Assembly: GCA_965207385.1 (NCBI GenBank)
Contig: CBDBLZ010000021.1
Coordinates: 186,001-250,000, forward strand
Length of the DNA: 64,000 nt
Reading direction: 5' to 3'
Source of the DNA: CAZXEU01 sp965207385
GTDB lineage: Bacteria > Bacteroidota > Rhodothermia > Rhodothermales > Bin80
Positions 8,779-16,292 of the stretch are shown piece by piece. The notes beneath the pieces are model-generated. The model was not told the origin of the DNA and did no database searches. It saw only the letters and a program-made list of their open reading frames with translations. Every line of letters starts with the position of its first letter. Position 1 is the stretch's first letter. The translations under genes and the position numbers were made by a program.

Positions 8779-9616
8779 ACCCGCATCCCTCCACGATGGC
8801 CACGGAAGCGCTGGCGCCAATGCGCGTTGCTCCGCTAGCCAGCATCGCCAGCGCGTCGTCATGCGATGTCAGACCTCCGGAGGCCTTGACGCCCATGCTG
8901 TCACCGACGACCCGGCGCATCAGGGCAACGTCCTGCGCGGTCGCCCCTCCGCCGGAAAACCCCGTCGATGTCTTGACAAAACCCGCACCCGCGTCCCGCG
9001 CCAGATGGCAGGCAGTCACTTTCTCCTCGTCTGTCAGCAGTGCACATTCCAGGATGACCTTGACTAAGGCCGTGCTCCCGGCCTCGTCTACGACGGCCGC
9101 GATTTCCTTTGCCACTTCAGAGTACTGGCCGTTTTTCAGCCTTCCGACATTGAGCACCATATCGAGCTCAGTGGCCCCGTCCAACATGGCCGATGCAGCT
9201 TCTGCCACTTTCGTTTCAGTCCTGTTGGCACCCAGGGGGAAGCCCACCACCGAACATACCGCCACATCTCCTGTTGACAGCGTCGCCGCGGCCAGTTCCA
9301 CATTGCAAGGATTCACGCATACGGAGGCAAAGCAGTAGACTTCCGCTTCCGCGCAGAGCCTTCTTACATCCTTTTGCGTAACGTCCGGCTTCAGGGCCGT
9401 GTGATCAATGAGGCGGGCCAGGGAACGCGCAAGATCGCTCACAGTCTGGTGCCGCCTGAGCGCACGGTCACTGCGCATGCCCACACGGCAGGCACCGGCG
9501 TCGACCATGTCATGCAGCGCCCCGAGAAGGTATCTGTCAGAGTATTCGGGGATGCCGGCCTCCGACACCCGTGCGCGGAGGCGCGTCACGATCTCAGCCT
9601 GTTGATCCGCATTCAT
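8768..9616 (-). CDS. deoC: Deoxyribose-phosphate aldolase
   Basis: This 282-residue class I aldolase cleaves 2-deoxyribose-5-phosphate to glyceraldehyde-3-phosphate and acetaldehyde in deoxynucleoside salvage. The Schiff-base lysine sits in the classic FVKTSTGFSGGGAT motif. The second active-site lysine region, LVKVILECALL, and the early LIDHTALKPD are also present. ATG 9616 is preceded by AAAGGT and begins MNADQQAEIV. The extra N-terminal roughly 60 residues before LIDHTALKP are a helical extension seen in one DeoC subgroup. The longer frame back to 9802 overlaps the divergent BtuF gene and is rejected. The gene is followed by the SPOR lipoprotein. Confidence 0.95.
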   Translation of the reverse strand: MNADQQAEIVTRLRARVSEAGIPEYSDRYLLGALHDMVDAGACRVGMRSDRALRRHQTVSDLARSLARLIDHTALKPDVTQKDVRRLCAEAEVYCFASVCVNPCNVELAAATLSTGDVAVCSVVGFPLGANRTETKVAEAASAMLDGATELDMVLNVGRLKNGQYSEVAKEIAAVVDEAGSTALVKVILECALLTDEEKVTACHLARDAGAGFVKTSTGFSGGGATAQDVALMRRVVGDSMGVKASGGLTSHDDALAMLASGATRIGASASVAIVEGCGYEA

Positions 9617-9651
9617 ACCTTTGAAGATACCATCCTGACGCCATTGCTGAT

Positions 9652-10536
9652 ATGCAGCTTCGCTTGCAGCTAGTCGCGCTTCTGGTCGGTCTTGCCGCGT
9701 GCGGTCCGTCGTCTGACGCAACCAATCGCGTAGAGATAACGGACGATCTGTACAGAACCGTATACGTACCCCGAGAGATTCAGCGTGTGGCGAGCCTAGC
9801 ACCCAGCGTCACGGAAATAGTTTTTGCAGCCGGAGCCGGTCACAAGCTAGTCGGCGTCACGGATGCCGATGACTATCCGCCCGCGGTCGACGCGCTTCCG
9901 AAATTCAGTGCCCTTCCCATCGATTTCGAGGCGGTGCTGGCACTGGACCCCGATCTCGTCCTGGCATCGGACCAGATCAACAGTCCCCGCGATGCGGCCA
10001 CATTTGCGGCAACCGGCATACCTACGTATTTCCTGTCCGTCGATGGTGTCGAAGGCATGTTTCAGGCAATTGACAGGATGGCGGGACTTCTGGGAGCGCA
10101 CAGCGCGGAAACGGATTCGCTGCGCGCATCACTTCGCCAGCTGCGCCTTGTGACAGAAAGCGCATCCCAGCGTCCTTCGACGCTATTTCTGATCAGTGAC
10201 GAGACCCTGTACAGCTTCGGGCGCGGAAGTTACATTCACGAAGTGATCGAAATCGCCGGTGGACAGAGCATCACGGCGGAGTTTGACAGCAGGGCACCCG
10301 TTCTCAGTGACGAGTTCGTGCTGGTGGAAAAGCCCGAAGTCATCGTTGGCTCGTTCGGCCAGACATACGATCCCAATCAGTTGGTACTGCTGCATCCCAC
10401 GTGGGACATCGTGCCCGCCGTCATGGACGGCAGGGTTTTCAGCGTGGATGGGGACCTGTTTCTGCGTCCGGGTCCCAGGCTGGTGACCGGAGCATGGCAA
10501 ATGGCGAGGCTCCTGCATCCCGACCTGATTCCATGA
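9652..10536 (+). CDS. btuF: ABC transporter substrate-binding lipoprotein, BtuF/siderophore type
   Basis: This 294-residue helical-backbone metal-chelate receptor captures cobalamin, haem or an iron chelate for import. The signal peptide ends in the lipobox VGLAAC (Cys17). The family's first motif, RVASLAPSVTEIVFAAGAG near residues 45-65, is followed by LVGVTDADDYP and ALDPDLVLAS, as in BtuF. The last lobe carries EKPEVIVGSFG. Its stop overlaps the start of the permease by 4 bp (ATGA), so they form one transcription unit. BtuF is the best match because of the short size and the ASLAPSVTEI pattern, but an iron/haem ligand cannot be excluded. No ATPase gene follows. Confidence 0.8.
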   Translation: MQLRLQLVALLVGLAACGPSSDATNRVEITDDLYRTVYVPREIQRVASLAPSVTEIVFAAGAGHKLVGVTDADDYPPAVDALPKFSALPIDFEAVLALDPDLVLASDQINSPRDAATFAATGIPTYFLSVDGVEGMFQAIDRMAGLLGAHSAETDSLRASLRQLRLVTESASQRPSTLFLISDETLYSFGRGSYIHEVIEIAGGQSITAEFDSRAPVLSDEFVLVEKPEVIVGSFGQTYDPNQLVLLHPTWDIVPAVMDGRVFSVDGDLFLRPGPRLVTGAWQMARLLHPDLIP

Positions 10537-11558
10537 AACGGACCCTGGCAGCAGTCCTTGTGCTGGTTGTGCTTATCGTCTTCACCGTAGGCGTGGCGGC
10601 TTCCGTAGGAGAGGATCTTGGACGGGCAGAAGTATGGCGCGTGCTCCGGTACCGCCTTTTCTTTGGCCACGCGCCCGAGCCATCCATTACCGCTGAGCGG
10701 ATTGTCTGGCAGCTGCGCATGCCGCGCGCCGTTCTGGCCATCCTTGTTGGCGGTGGACTGGCCATCGTGGGAGCCGCCATGCAGACTCTCGTGCGCAATC
10801 CACTCGCGGAGCCTTATATACTGGGGATTTCCAGCGGGGCATCCGCCGGAGCATCCCTCTTCTACCTGGGCTTTCTGCCGCCGATTCTTTCGAAGGGCCT
10901 GTCCATGCCCGTAGCTGCCTTTCTGGGCGGACTTGGCGCGATTACCGTAGTCTATTTTGTTGCCGCCAACGGAAGGCGCGTATCCGTGGCACGACTGCTG
11001 CTGGCGGGCGTGGCCATGGCCGCACTCATGGGCTCGGTCACCAGCTTCATCACATACTCGTCGCCGGAGCCGGACAAGCTGAGAGCGGTGCTGTTCTGGC
11101 TACTGGGTTCACTGCACCACGCCACATGGTCACTCGTGCCGCTGCCGGCCGTGGTCTGCACCGCCGGCCTGGTGGTTCTGATGGCCCTGACACGGCCCCT
11201 TGACGCAATGCTGATGGGCGAGGAGGCAGCACAATCCCTGGGCGTCTCCGTCGAAGGCACGAAGCGCCTGCTTATTGTTCTCGCCGCTGTTGTAACAGGA
11301 ACCCTGGTCGCGGTAAGCGGGGCGATCGGCTTTGTGGGACTGATTGTCCCGCACGCCGTAAGGTCTGCGGTAGGCGTGGGCCACCGCAGACTACTGCCCG
11401 TCTCCTTCGCAGCCGGGGCGCTGTTCTTGTTGTGGGCCGACCTTGCCGCGCGGGCCCTGTTGCCGTCGGAGAACCTCCCCGTGGGCATCATCACGGCTCT
11501 TTGCGGCGTGCCGTTCTTTCTTGTTCTGCTTCGCCGAACGGAGTACGGCTTCGGCTGA
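10533..11558 (+). CDS. btuC: FecCD-family ABC transporter permease (BtuC-like)
   Basis: This 341-residue inner-membrane permease has about ten hydrophobic helices. Family hallmarks are RMPRAVLAILVGGGLAIVGA, the NPLAEPYILGISSGAS stretch, the cytoplasmic coupling helix region around EEAAQSLGV, and GLIVPHAVRSAVG near the end. It partners the preceding binding protein. I start it at ATG 10533, which overlaps the btuF-like stop as ATGA; the longer open frame runs inside the upstream gene and is not coding. The matching ATP-binding protein (BtuD/FecE) is missing here because the next gene is a prenyl synthase. It must be encoded elsewhere. Confidence 0.88.
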   Translation: MKRTLAAVLVLVVLIVFTVGVAASVGEDLGRAEVWRVLRYRLFFGHAPEPSITAERIVWQLRMPRAVLAILVGGGLAIVGAAMQTLVRNPLAEPYILGISSGASAGASLFYLGFLPPILSKGLSMPVAAFLGGLGAITVVYFVAANGRRVSVARLLLAGVAMAALMGSVTSFITYSSPEPDKLRAVLFWLLGSLHHATWSLVPLPAVVCTAGLVVLMALTRPLDAMLMGEEAAQSLGVSVEGTKRLLIVLAAVVTGTLVAVSGAIGFVGLIVPHAVRSAVGVGHRRLLPVSFAAGALFLLWADLAARALLPSENLPVGIITALCGVPFFLVLLRRTEYGFG

Positions 11559-11621
11559 ATCCGTCGAACTCTTGATCGGAGGCTTCGTAACAGGCTCGCC
11601 TGAATATGCCGCCTTGACGGG

Positions 11622-12647
11622 ATGGTTGAGCCTGCTCTGACCGAAAGCGTTTTGCAGGTCGCGCAGCAGCGCGGCAGCCAGACGCTAAAGGACATCCAGG
11701 CTGTTATCGGCGACGAGCTGAGCGTGTTTCGCCGGTACTTCAGAGAGGAAGTCCGCTCACGGTCGGGCCTCCTGGACAAGGTGCTGCAGTATATACTTCG
11801 GCAGAAAGGCAAGCAGGTCCGGCCTACCCTCGTGCTGCTTTCCGCGAAAGCCTGTGGCGGCGTTACGGAGAAGAGTTATAGAGCTGCGGCACTGGTGGAA
11901 CTTCTGCATACCGCTACGCTCGTCCATGACGACGTGGTGGACGAGGCCGAGACGCGAAGAGCCGCCTTTTCGATCAATGCACTGTGGGGAAACAAGGTTG
12001 CCGTGCTCCTGGGCGACTTTCTCCTAAGCCGGGGCCTGCTGCTAGCCCTGCGCCACCACGACTACGAAATCCTTCATATCCTCTCCGAAGCAGTGCGCCG
12101 TATGAGCGAAGGGGAGCTCCGGCAGGTGGACAAGGCCCGCCGCCTGGACATGGACGAAGAGGCCTACCTCAGAATAATTTCAGACAAGACCGCCTCCCTA
12201 CTCTCGGCGTGCACAGCCTGTGGAGCGCGCAGCGCGGAAGCAGATGCGGAATCCGTGCTGCACATGCAGGAGGTCGGAGAGTGCCTTGGGCTCGCGTTCC
12301 AGATCCGCGATGACCTCCTGGACTATTCGTCCGGCGGCATCGGCAAGCCAGTGGGTCGCGACCTTCAGAAGAAGCAGCTAACGCTTCCGCTGATTCACGC
12401 TCTCCGCATCGCGGAACCCGGCCCGAGGAGACAGATCATGCGCATTGTGCGCAAGCGCAGCAAGAGCCGCGCAGACCGGCGACGTGTGGTCAGCTTCGCG
12501 GAGGAATATGGCGGCATCGCCTATGCCGAGCAGCGCATGATAGCGTTCGCGGACGAAGCCCGGTCGCTGCTGCTGCGGCTGGACGCTTCGCCGGCCAGGG
12601 ATGCGCTTGACGCCCTCGCCAGCTACATCGTGACGCGCAAGAAGTAA
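11622..12647 (+). CDS. ispB: Trans-polyprenyl diphosphate synthase (octaprenyl/heptaprenyl type)
   Basis: This 341-residue enzyme condenses isopentenyl diphosphate units onto an allylic diphosphate to make the side chain of respiratory quinones. Both aspartate-rich motifs are seen: LVHDDVVDEAETRR near residues 105-118 (first DDxxD) and FQIRDDLLDY near residue 227 (second). The segment GKQVRPTLVLLSAKA contains the conserved Gly-Lys-x-x-Arg-Pro. The residues before the first DDxxD are small/aliphatic rather than bulky, compatible with a long-chain product, but chain length cannot be set by eye. The ATG at 11622 follows the permease by 63 bp, and an RNase Z-like gene starts 8 bp downstream. Confidence 0.88.
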   Translation: MVEPALTESVLQVAQQRGSQTLKDIQAVIGDELSVFRRYFREEVRSRSGLLDKVLQYILRQKGKQVRPTLVLLSAKACGGVTEKSYRAAALVELLHTATLVHDDVVDEAETRRAAFSINALWGNKVAVLLGDFLLSRGLLLALRHHDYEILHILSEAVRRMSEGELRQVDKARRLDMDEEAYLRIISDKTASLLSACTACGARSAEADAESVLHMQEVGECLGLAFQIRDDLLDYSSGGIGKPVGRDLQKKQLTLPLIHALRIAEPGPRRQIMRIVRKRSKSRADRRRVVSFAEEYGGIAYAEQRMIAFADEARSLLLRLDASPARDALDALASYIVTRKK

Positions 12648-12655
12648 CGCTGACC

Positions 12656-13402
12656 ATGGCCACTCTTCACCTGCTGGGCACGGGTGCGGCACTGTCCGAC
12701 TTGCCACTGACCACAACCATGCTGGCCGTAACCAACGGGGCCTCGTCACTGGTGGTCGACTGTGGCGGCGATCTCATGCAGCGGTTGGTGGCCGCTGGTA
12801 TCGCTCCGGAAACCATAGATGCCCTCGTTCTTACCCACGAACATCCGGATCACATAGGCGGATTCCCGCTCCTGATGCGAAAGCTCTCGCTGAGTGGCCG
12901 CACGCGGCCGCTGCCCATATGCGGGCCGCAGCCCACGCTGGAGCAGGTTCGCCGGACATTTGGCACTTATGATACAAGCCGGTGGAAGAATACTTTCGAG
13001 TTTTCCTGGCGGCCGGTTCCCCTTGCCAAACGACAACTTGCCTACCGGGACGCGACCTGGGACGTGCTTACGAGCCCGACCCGCCATTCTGCGCCAGGCA
13101 TTGGCCTGCGCATCACGCATGTGCCATCCGCGGGTGCTGTGGCCTATTCGTCCGATACGAGCCGCTCTCCCCTGATTGCGGAGCTGGCGACCGGGGCGGA
13201 TATTCTGGTCCACGAGGCCACGGGGCCGTTCGCGGGACACGCAACGGCCGCCGAGGGCGCCATCGTGGCCAGGGACGCAGGTGTAGGGAAACTGCTCCTG
13301 GTACATTTCATCCAGCAGCCCACTGCGCAGGAAATGCAGGATGTACGAAAGATCTTCGAGCATTCGGAGATCGGAATGGAGCTGGGAGCGTACGATTTCT
13401 GA
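12656..13402 (+). CDS. Metallo-beta-lactamase-fold hydrolase, RNase Z-like
   Basis: This 248-residue zinc hydrolase carries the fold's signature LTHEHPDHIGG near residues 60-70. Later metal-ligand motifs follow: AYSSDTSRS (Asp), LVHEAT and the terminal LLLVHF. The sequence GHATAAEGAIVARDAG resembles the H-x-T-A-x-x-A-A block of tRNA 3' endonuclease RNase Z (ElaC), but the protein is shorter than ElaC and the usual exosite arm is not evident. A tRNA-processing or phosphodiesterase role is therefore likely but not certain. It is the last housekeeping gene before the defence islet. About 190 bp with no recognised gene separates it from darG. Confidence 0.8.
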   Translation: MATLHLLGTGAALSDLPLTTTMLAVTNGASSLVVDCGGDLMQRLVAAGIAPETIDALVLTHEHPDHIGGFPLLMRKLSLSGRTRPLPICGPQPTLEQVRRTFGTYDTSRWKNTFEFSWRPVPLAKRQLAYRDATWDVLTSPTRHSAPGIGLRITHVPSAGAVAYSSDTSRSPLIAELATGADILVHEATGPFAGHATAAEGAIVARDAGVGKLLLVHFIQQPTAQEMQDVRKIFEHSEIGMELGAYDF

Positions 13403-13589
13403 TTGCCGAGCGGGCCTAAAGCTGGATCGCAGTCATTGCCATCCCCGACTCGCCCCGACAAATGGCGGTGCCGATCTACGCGGGCTCCTATGCGGCGAAC
13501 CGACCTACAACTCTCGCAGGCTCATGAATTCATCGGCGGCAAGAAGCGCGAGGCCCGCTAACTTGCACCCCTTGCAAACGTAAGAAGGG

Positions 13590-14669
13590 CTATCCGTTGA
13601 TCGAAGTTTCGATGCACTTGAGTTGCGAGAGAGCAATTTCAATAGTCTCTTCGTCGAACAACCTTCGCTTACGCTCACCGGCTTCCCGACCGGCTGGCCA
13701 TTTGCTGAGTGCATTTCTGATATGCACCGGCTGCGGCTCAATTCCCTCATTATGTACCAGCCAATCGACAGTGGTCAGCAATTCCATACCATAGGGTGAT
13801 TCAAACCCATCAGCAATCTCGGAAACCAATTCGACTACCGGCTGAAGGCCAGCTCCTTCATTCAAGAGATACTCATTCAACTCATTGGTTCGGCTGGCAT
13901 CGAACCAAATATTATCCTCCGGTTTTGCATCGGTCAAGCGCTTCGTGCAGCGAAGATAACTGCCGTCTAGTGCTTCAAGCAGTTTGATCAGCCTGAAGGA
14001 ATATGGCCCATACCTGTCCGCAGTGAATTTGAACCTGAGCTCTACTTCGCAATCCTGAATCCCTGCAGCGCGTTCCACAAGCCAAGCGAGCTTCTGAATC
14101 TCAAGAATGGTGCAGTCCGTGTTTACCTGGCAGTATCTACGCACCATTTCAGCGGTCAAGGCGCGCGCCGGAGTCAACGATTCAACGCCTTGCTGCTTGG
14201 GCGTATTCTGATATACGGACGTTGGGATGTATACCCAGGCTTCAAGACTATCAATCTTGTCTAGCTCTTCAACGATAATTCGCTTCACGCGGCGCCACTT
14301 AAGCCTCCCGTTGCCGCATCCCAACGGTGGGATCGCGATTGAACGTATTCCCAATTCATCGATGACTCTGACCAGATCCTGCATTCCGCACTCAATCCAC
14401 TCCAATTGGCTATTGAAGCGCCAGTGCCCCTTTGTCGGGAAATTCAGGATCCATCTAGGGCCAAACAGCTCTGTAGTCTCGGTCCAAAAAATCCGCCCCA
14501 ATTTAACTTTGCCGTTCTTGCAGGCTCGCGCATATTGTCGGTAGTTGTCGGGATAGCGCTCCTTGAACATGAGCGCAACGCCCTTACCCATCACACCGAC
14601 GGTATTGACGCTGTTGACCAACGCTTCTACGTTGGCTTCAAGCAAGTTGCCTTCCTTAAACAGTATCAT
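13590..14669 (-). CDS. darG: DarG antitoxin, macrodomain DNA ADP-ribosyl glycohydrolase
   Basis: This is the antitoxin of a DarTG system. It removes ADP-ribose from thymidine bases in DNA and can also bind the toxin. Residues 1-155 are a macrodomain: GNLLEANVEALVNSVNTVG, then VMGKGVALMFKERYP (the loop holding the catalytic lysine) and AIPPLGCGNGRLKW (the ADP-ribose phosphate loop). Residues from about 175 to 359 form the DarG C-terminal domain that contacts DarT. The ATG at 14669 overlaps the darT stop by 14 bp, the usual toxin-first order. The DNA is visibly more AT-rich than the flanking genes, suggesting horizontal transfer. The macrodomain plus its partner make this assignment strong. Confidence 0.92.
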   Translation of the reverse strand: MILFKEGNLLEANVEALVNSVNTVGVMGKGVALMFKERYPDNYRQYARACKNGKVKLGRIFWTETTELFGPRWILNFPTKGHWRFNSQLEWIECGMQDLVRVIDELGIRSIAIPPLGCGNGRLKWRRVKRIIVEELDKIDSLEAWVYIPTSVYQNTPKQQGVESLTPARALTAEMVRRYCQVNTDCTILEIQKLAWLVERAAGIQDCEVELRFKFTADRYGPYSFRLIKLLEALDGSYLRCTKRLTDAKPEDNIWFDASRTNELNEYLLNEGAGLQPVVELVSEIADGFESPYGMELLTTVDWLVHNEGIEPQPVHIRNALSKWPAGREAGERKRRLFDEETIEIALSQLKCIETSING

Positions 14670-15339
14670 CAGAATGGCGACTTGCGGAAAAATACCAATT
14701 TGGGCGCAACAAGATTCGTACGCTAGTTCCAGCTTCTTCTTTCATCCTCTCAAGGACTCGCTGGGCACTCGGCGTCCTACAGGCGATGCAGCCCAGATCC
14801 GCAACCGCCATGTACCGATGGACGAGTGCCTCTGCCTGGTACCGCTCCTTCTTACCTGGATCGTCTGGATCATTCTTGAAATCTCTCTTGCGCAGCAGGT
14901 CCCAGTCGATACATCCTAATTTCTCTGTGGATGCGAAGAACTTGGCTGTACGTGCATAGGCATGCCTATCGGTAAACACTACGCTTCTACCACCGCACGT
15001 CAGTGTTCTCGCTAATGCCGCCAGAAACACGAGTTCAGATTCCGACCTCTCCCTTATTCCCGCGTGACCGGTAATGACCTGATACATCATAATCGAAAAC
15101 GGCGTGAAATAGAACGGGATATAGTCAGAAAGGAATCCGTGCGGAGGGATTGGGACCCGCCGAACAGCCCGCTTTTCGATCAGATCCGGGTTACCAATGG
15201 TCACGAATCCAGGGTCTCTCAAGCTGGAATCGCGACAATGCAGTCCGTTGCTGAGGATCCATGGTACATTCTCGATGTGCGTCACCCTAAAAATTGCAGC
15301 GTAGCGCTCATCCAGTAGTTGAGTTATTTCCATAGCCAT
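14656..15339 (-). CDS. darT: DarT toxin, ssDNA thymidine ADP-ribosyltransferase
   Basis: This is a 227-residue DarT-family (DUF4433) toxin. It transfers ADP-ribose from NAD to thymidine in single-stranded DNA, blocking replication; DarTG is known as an anti-phage system. Visible family motifs are FRVTHIENVPWILSNGLHC near the N-terminus, the DYIPFYFTPFSIMMYQVITG block that builds the NAD site, and RYQAEALVHRYM, whose Glu corresponds to the catalytic glutamate. The length is close to known DarT proteins and no key residue is missing, so it should be active. The ATG at 15339 or 15333 could be the start. The gene precedes and overlaps darG. The DNA is AT-richer than the surroundings. Confidence 0.92.
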   Translation of the reverse strand: MAMEITQLLDERYAAIFRVTHIENVPWILSNGLHCRDSSLRDPGFVTIGNPDLIEKRAVRRVPIPPHGFLSDYIPFYFTPFSIMMYQVITGHAGIRERSESELVFLAALARTLTCGGRSVVFTDRHAYARTAKFFASTEKLGCIDWDLLRKRDFKNDPDDPGKKERYQAEALVHRYMAVADLGCIACRTPSAQRVLERMKEEAGTSVRILLRPNWYFSASRHSDDTV

Positions 15340-15494
15340 ACGTGTATACCCAACTGCGAAACAGCGTAGGCGGCTATTCTTGTCCTGACCGCGACTCTAT
15401 GATTGACAAGTTGCAATTTATACTCGAGCGAGCGACCGAAGCGCTCGGTGGGTCTGATGATCCCATTAGGGTCGTTGGAATTGCAGCCTTCGAG

Positions 15495-15637
15495 CAATTG
15501 ATTCATCATGTGGAACTGTTGGCAGCGGCCGACGACCTTGATCGTCTGGTCCTAAGCAATCATTGAGAACAGCGTCAAGTCCTGAATCAGGTCGAGTAGG
15601 TTGCCCCTGCCGACCATGCCGGCTACGAGACGCTACT
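15495..15637. repeat. Tandem duplication, copy A (143 bp)
   Basis: This is the first copy of a two-unit direct repeat; the unit begins CAATTGATTCATCATG. It differs from copy B by a 2-bp insertion (AA, after GGTCCT) and a 6-bp insertion (ACGAGA) near its end; otherwise the two look identical. The unit lies within the hsdR fossil and encodes its NLLDLI...QQFH segment on the minus strand. The near identity suggests a recent duplication. Confidence 0.9.
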
Positions 15638-15772
15638 CAATTGATTCATCATGTGGAACTGTTGGCAGCGGCCGACGACCTTGATCGTCTGGTCCTGCAA
15701 TCATTGAGAACAGCGTCAAGTCCTGAATCAGGTCGAGTAGGTTGCCCCTGCCGACCATGCCGGCTCGCTACT
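15638..15772. repeat. Tandem duplication, copy B (about 135 bp)
   Basis: This is the second copy of the direct repeat, directly adjoining copy A. It lacks the AA and ACGAGA insertions, so it is 8 bp shorter. The 2-bp difference shifts the residual hsdR frame between LFSMIA and IKVV in this copy, while copy A keeps the frame but has an amber codon. Two units only, with no spacer pattern, so this is not a CRISPR array. Confidence 0.88.
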
Positions 15773-16292
15773 CGCTGAATTGGAGTAGCTGATCGAATAA
15801 CTCGGGAATCGGGGTTTGTACTCGATCATCGCCGGTGGCCAGCCTTCGAAGAACAGCAATACGCCAGGATCATTCTTGTGCTCTGAGCTACGGAATCGGA
15901 CTTGGCACTGGAGGTTCGCGACGCACCGATCGTCTTCACGGGCTGCCAAGTCTGCAAGGCGAACGGTCGGGCTCGCTCGCCATTCTGACGGTACTCCCAA
16001 GCGCTCGTAATCAGCCGCGAGTGTTGAAACAGGAGACTGTTGTCCTCCAACAAGTCGGTACGGACGGCTTAGGGTGAGCTTCTTGGCTACCTCCTTAATC
16101 TGATCGTCTCCGAGCCAACGGTTGACGACCTTGAGCCGCTCGTGCACCACCGGGGCCAAAACGACCTCACTGAAACTCTCCCAGTGGGTGACGGTCGGGG
16201 GCTGCTTCAAGTCCATCAGGTCGATGACCACCCAGCCCAACCAGGCAAGTTGGTCGAACAGCGGCTTCTCGACATGAATGCGTTCATCCAGT

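Noticed and set aside
15495..15772. Possible CRISPR array
   Set aside because: There are just two long adjacent units, no spacers and no cas genes; it is a tandem duplication in the hsdR fossil.
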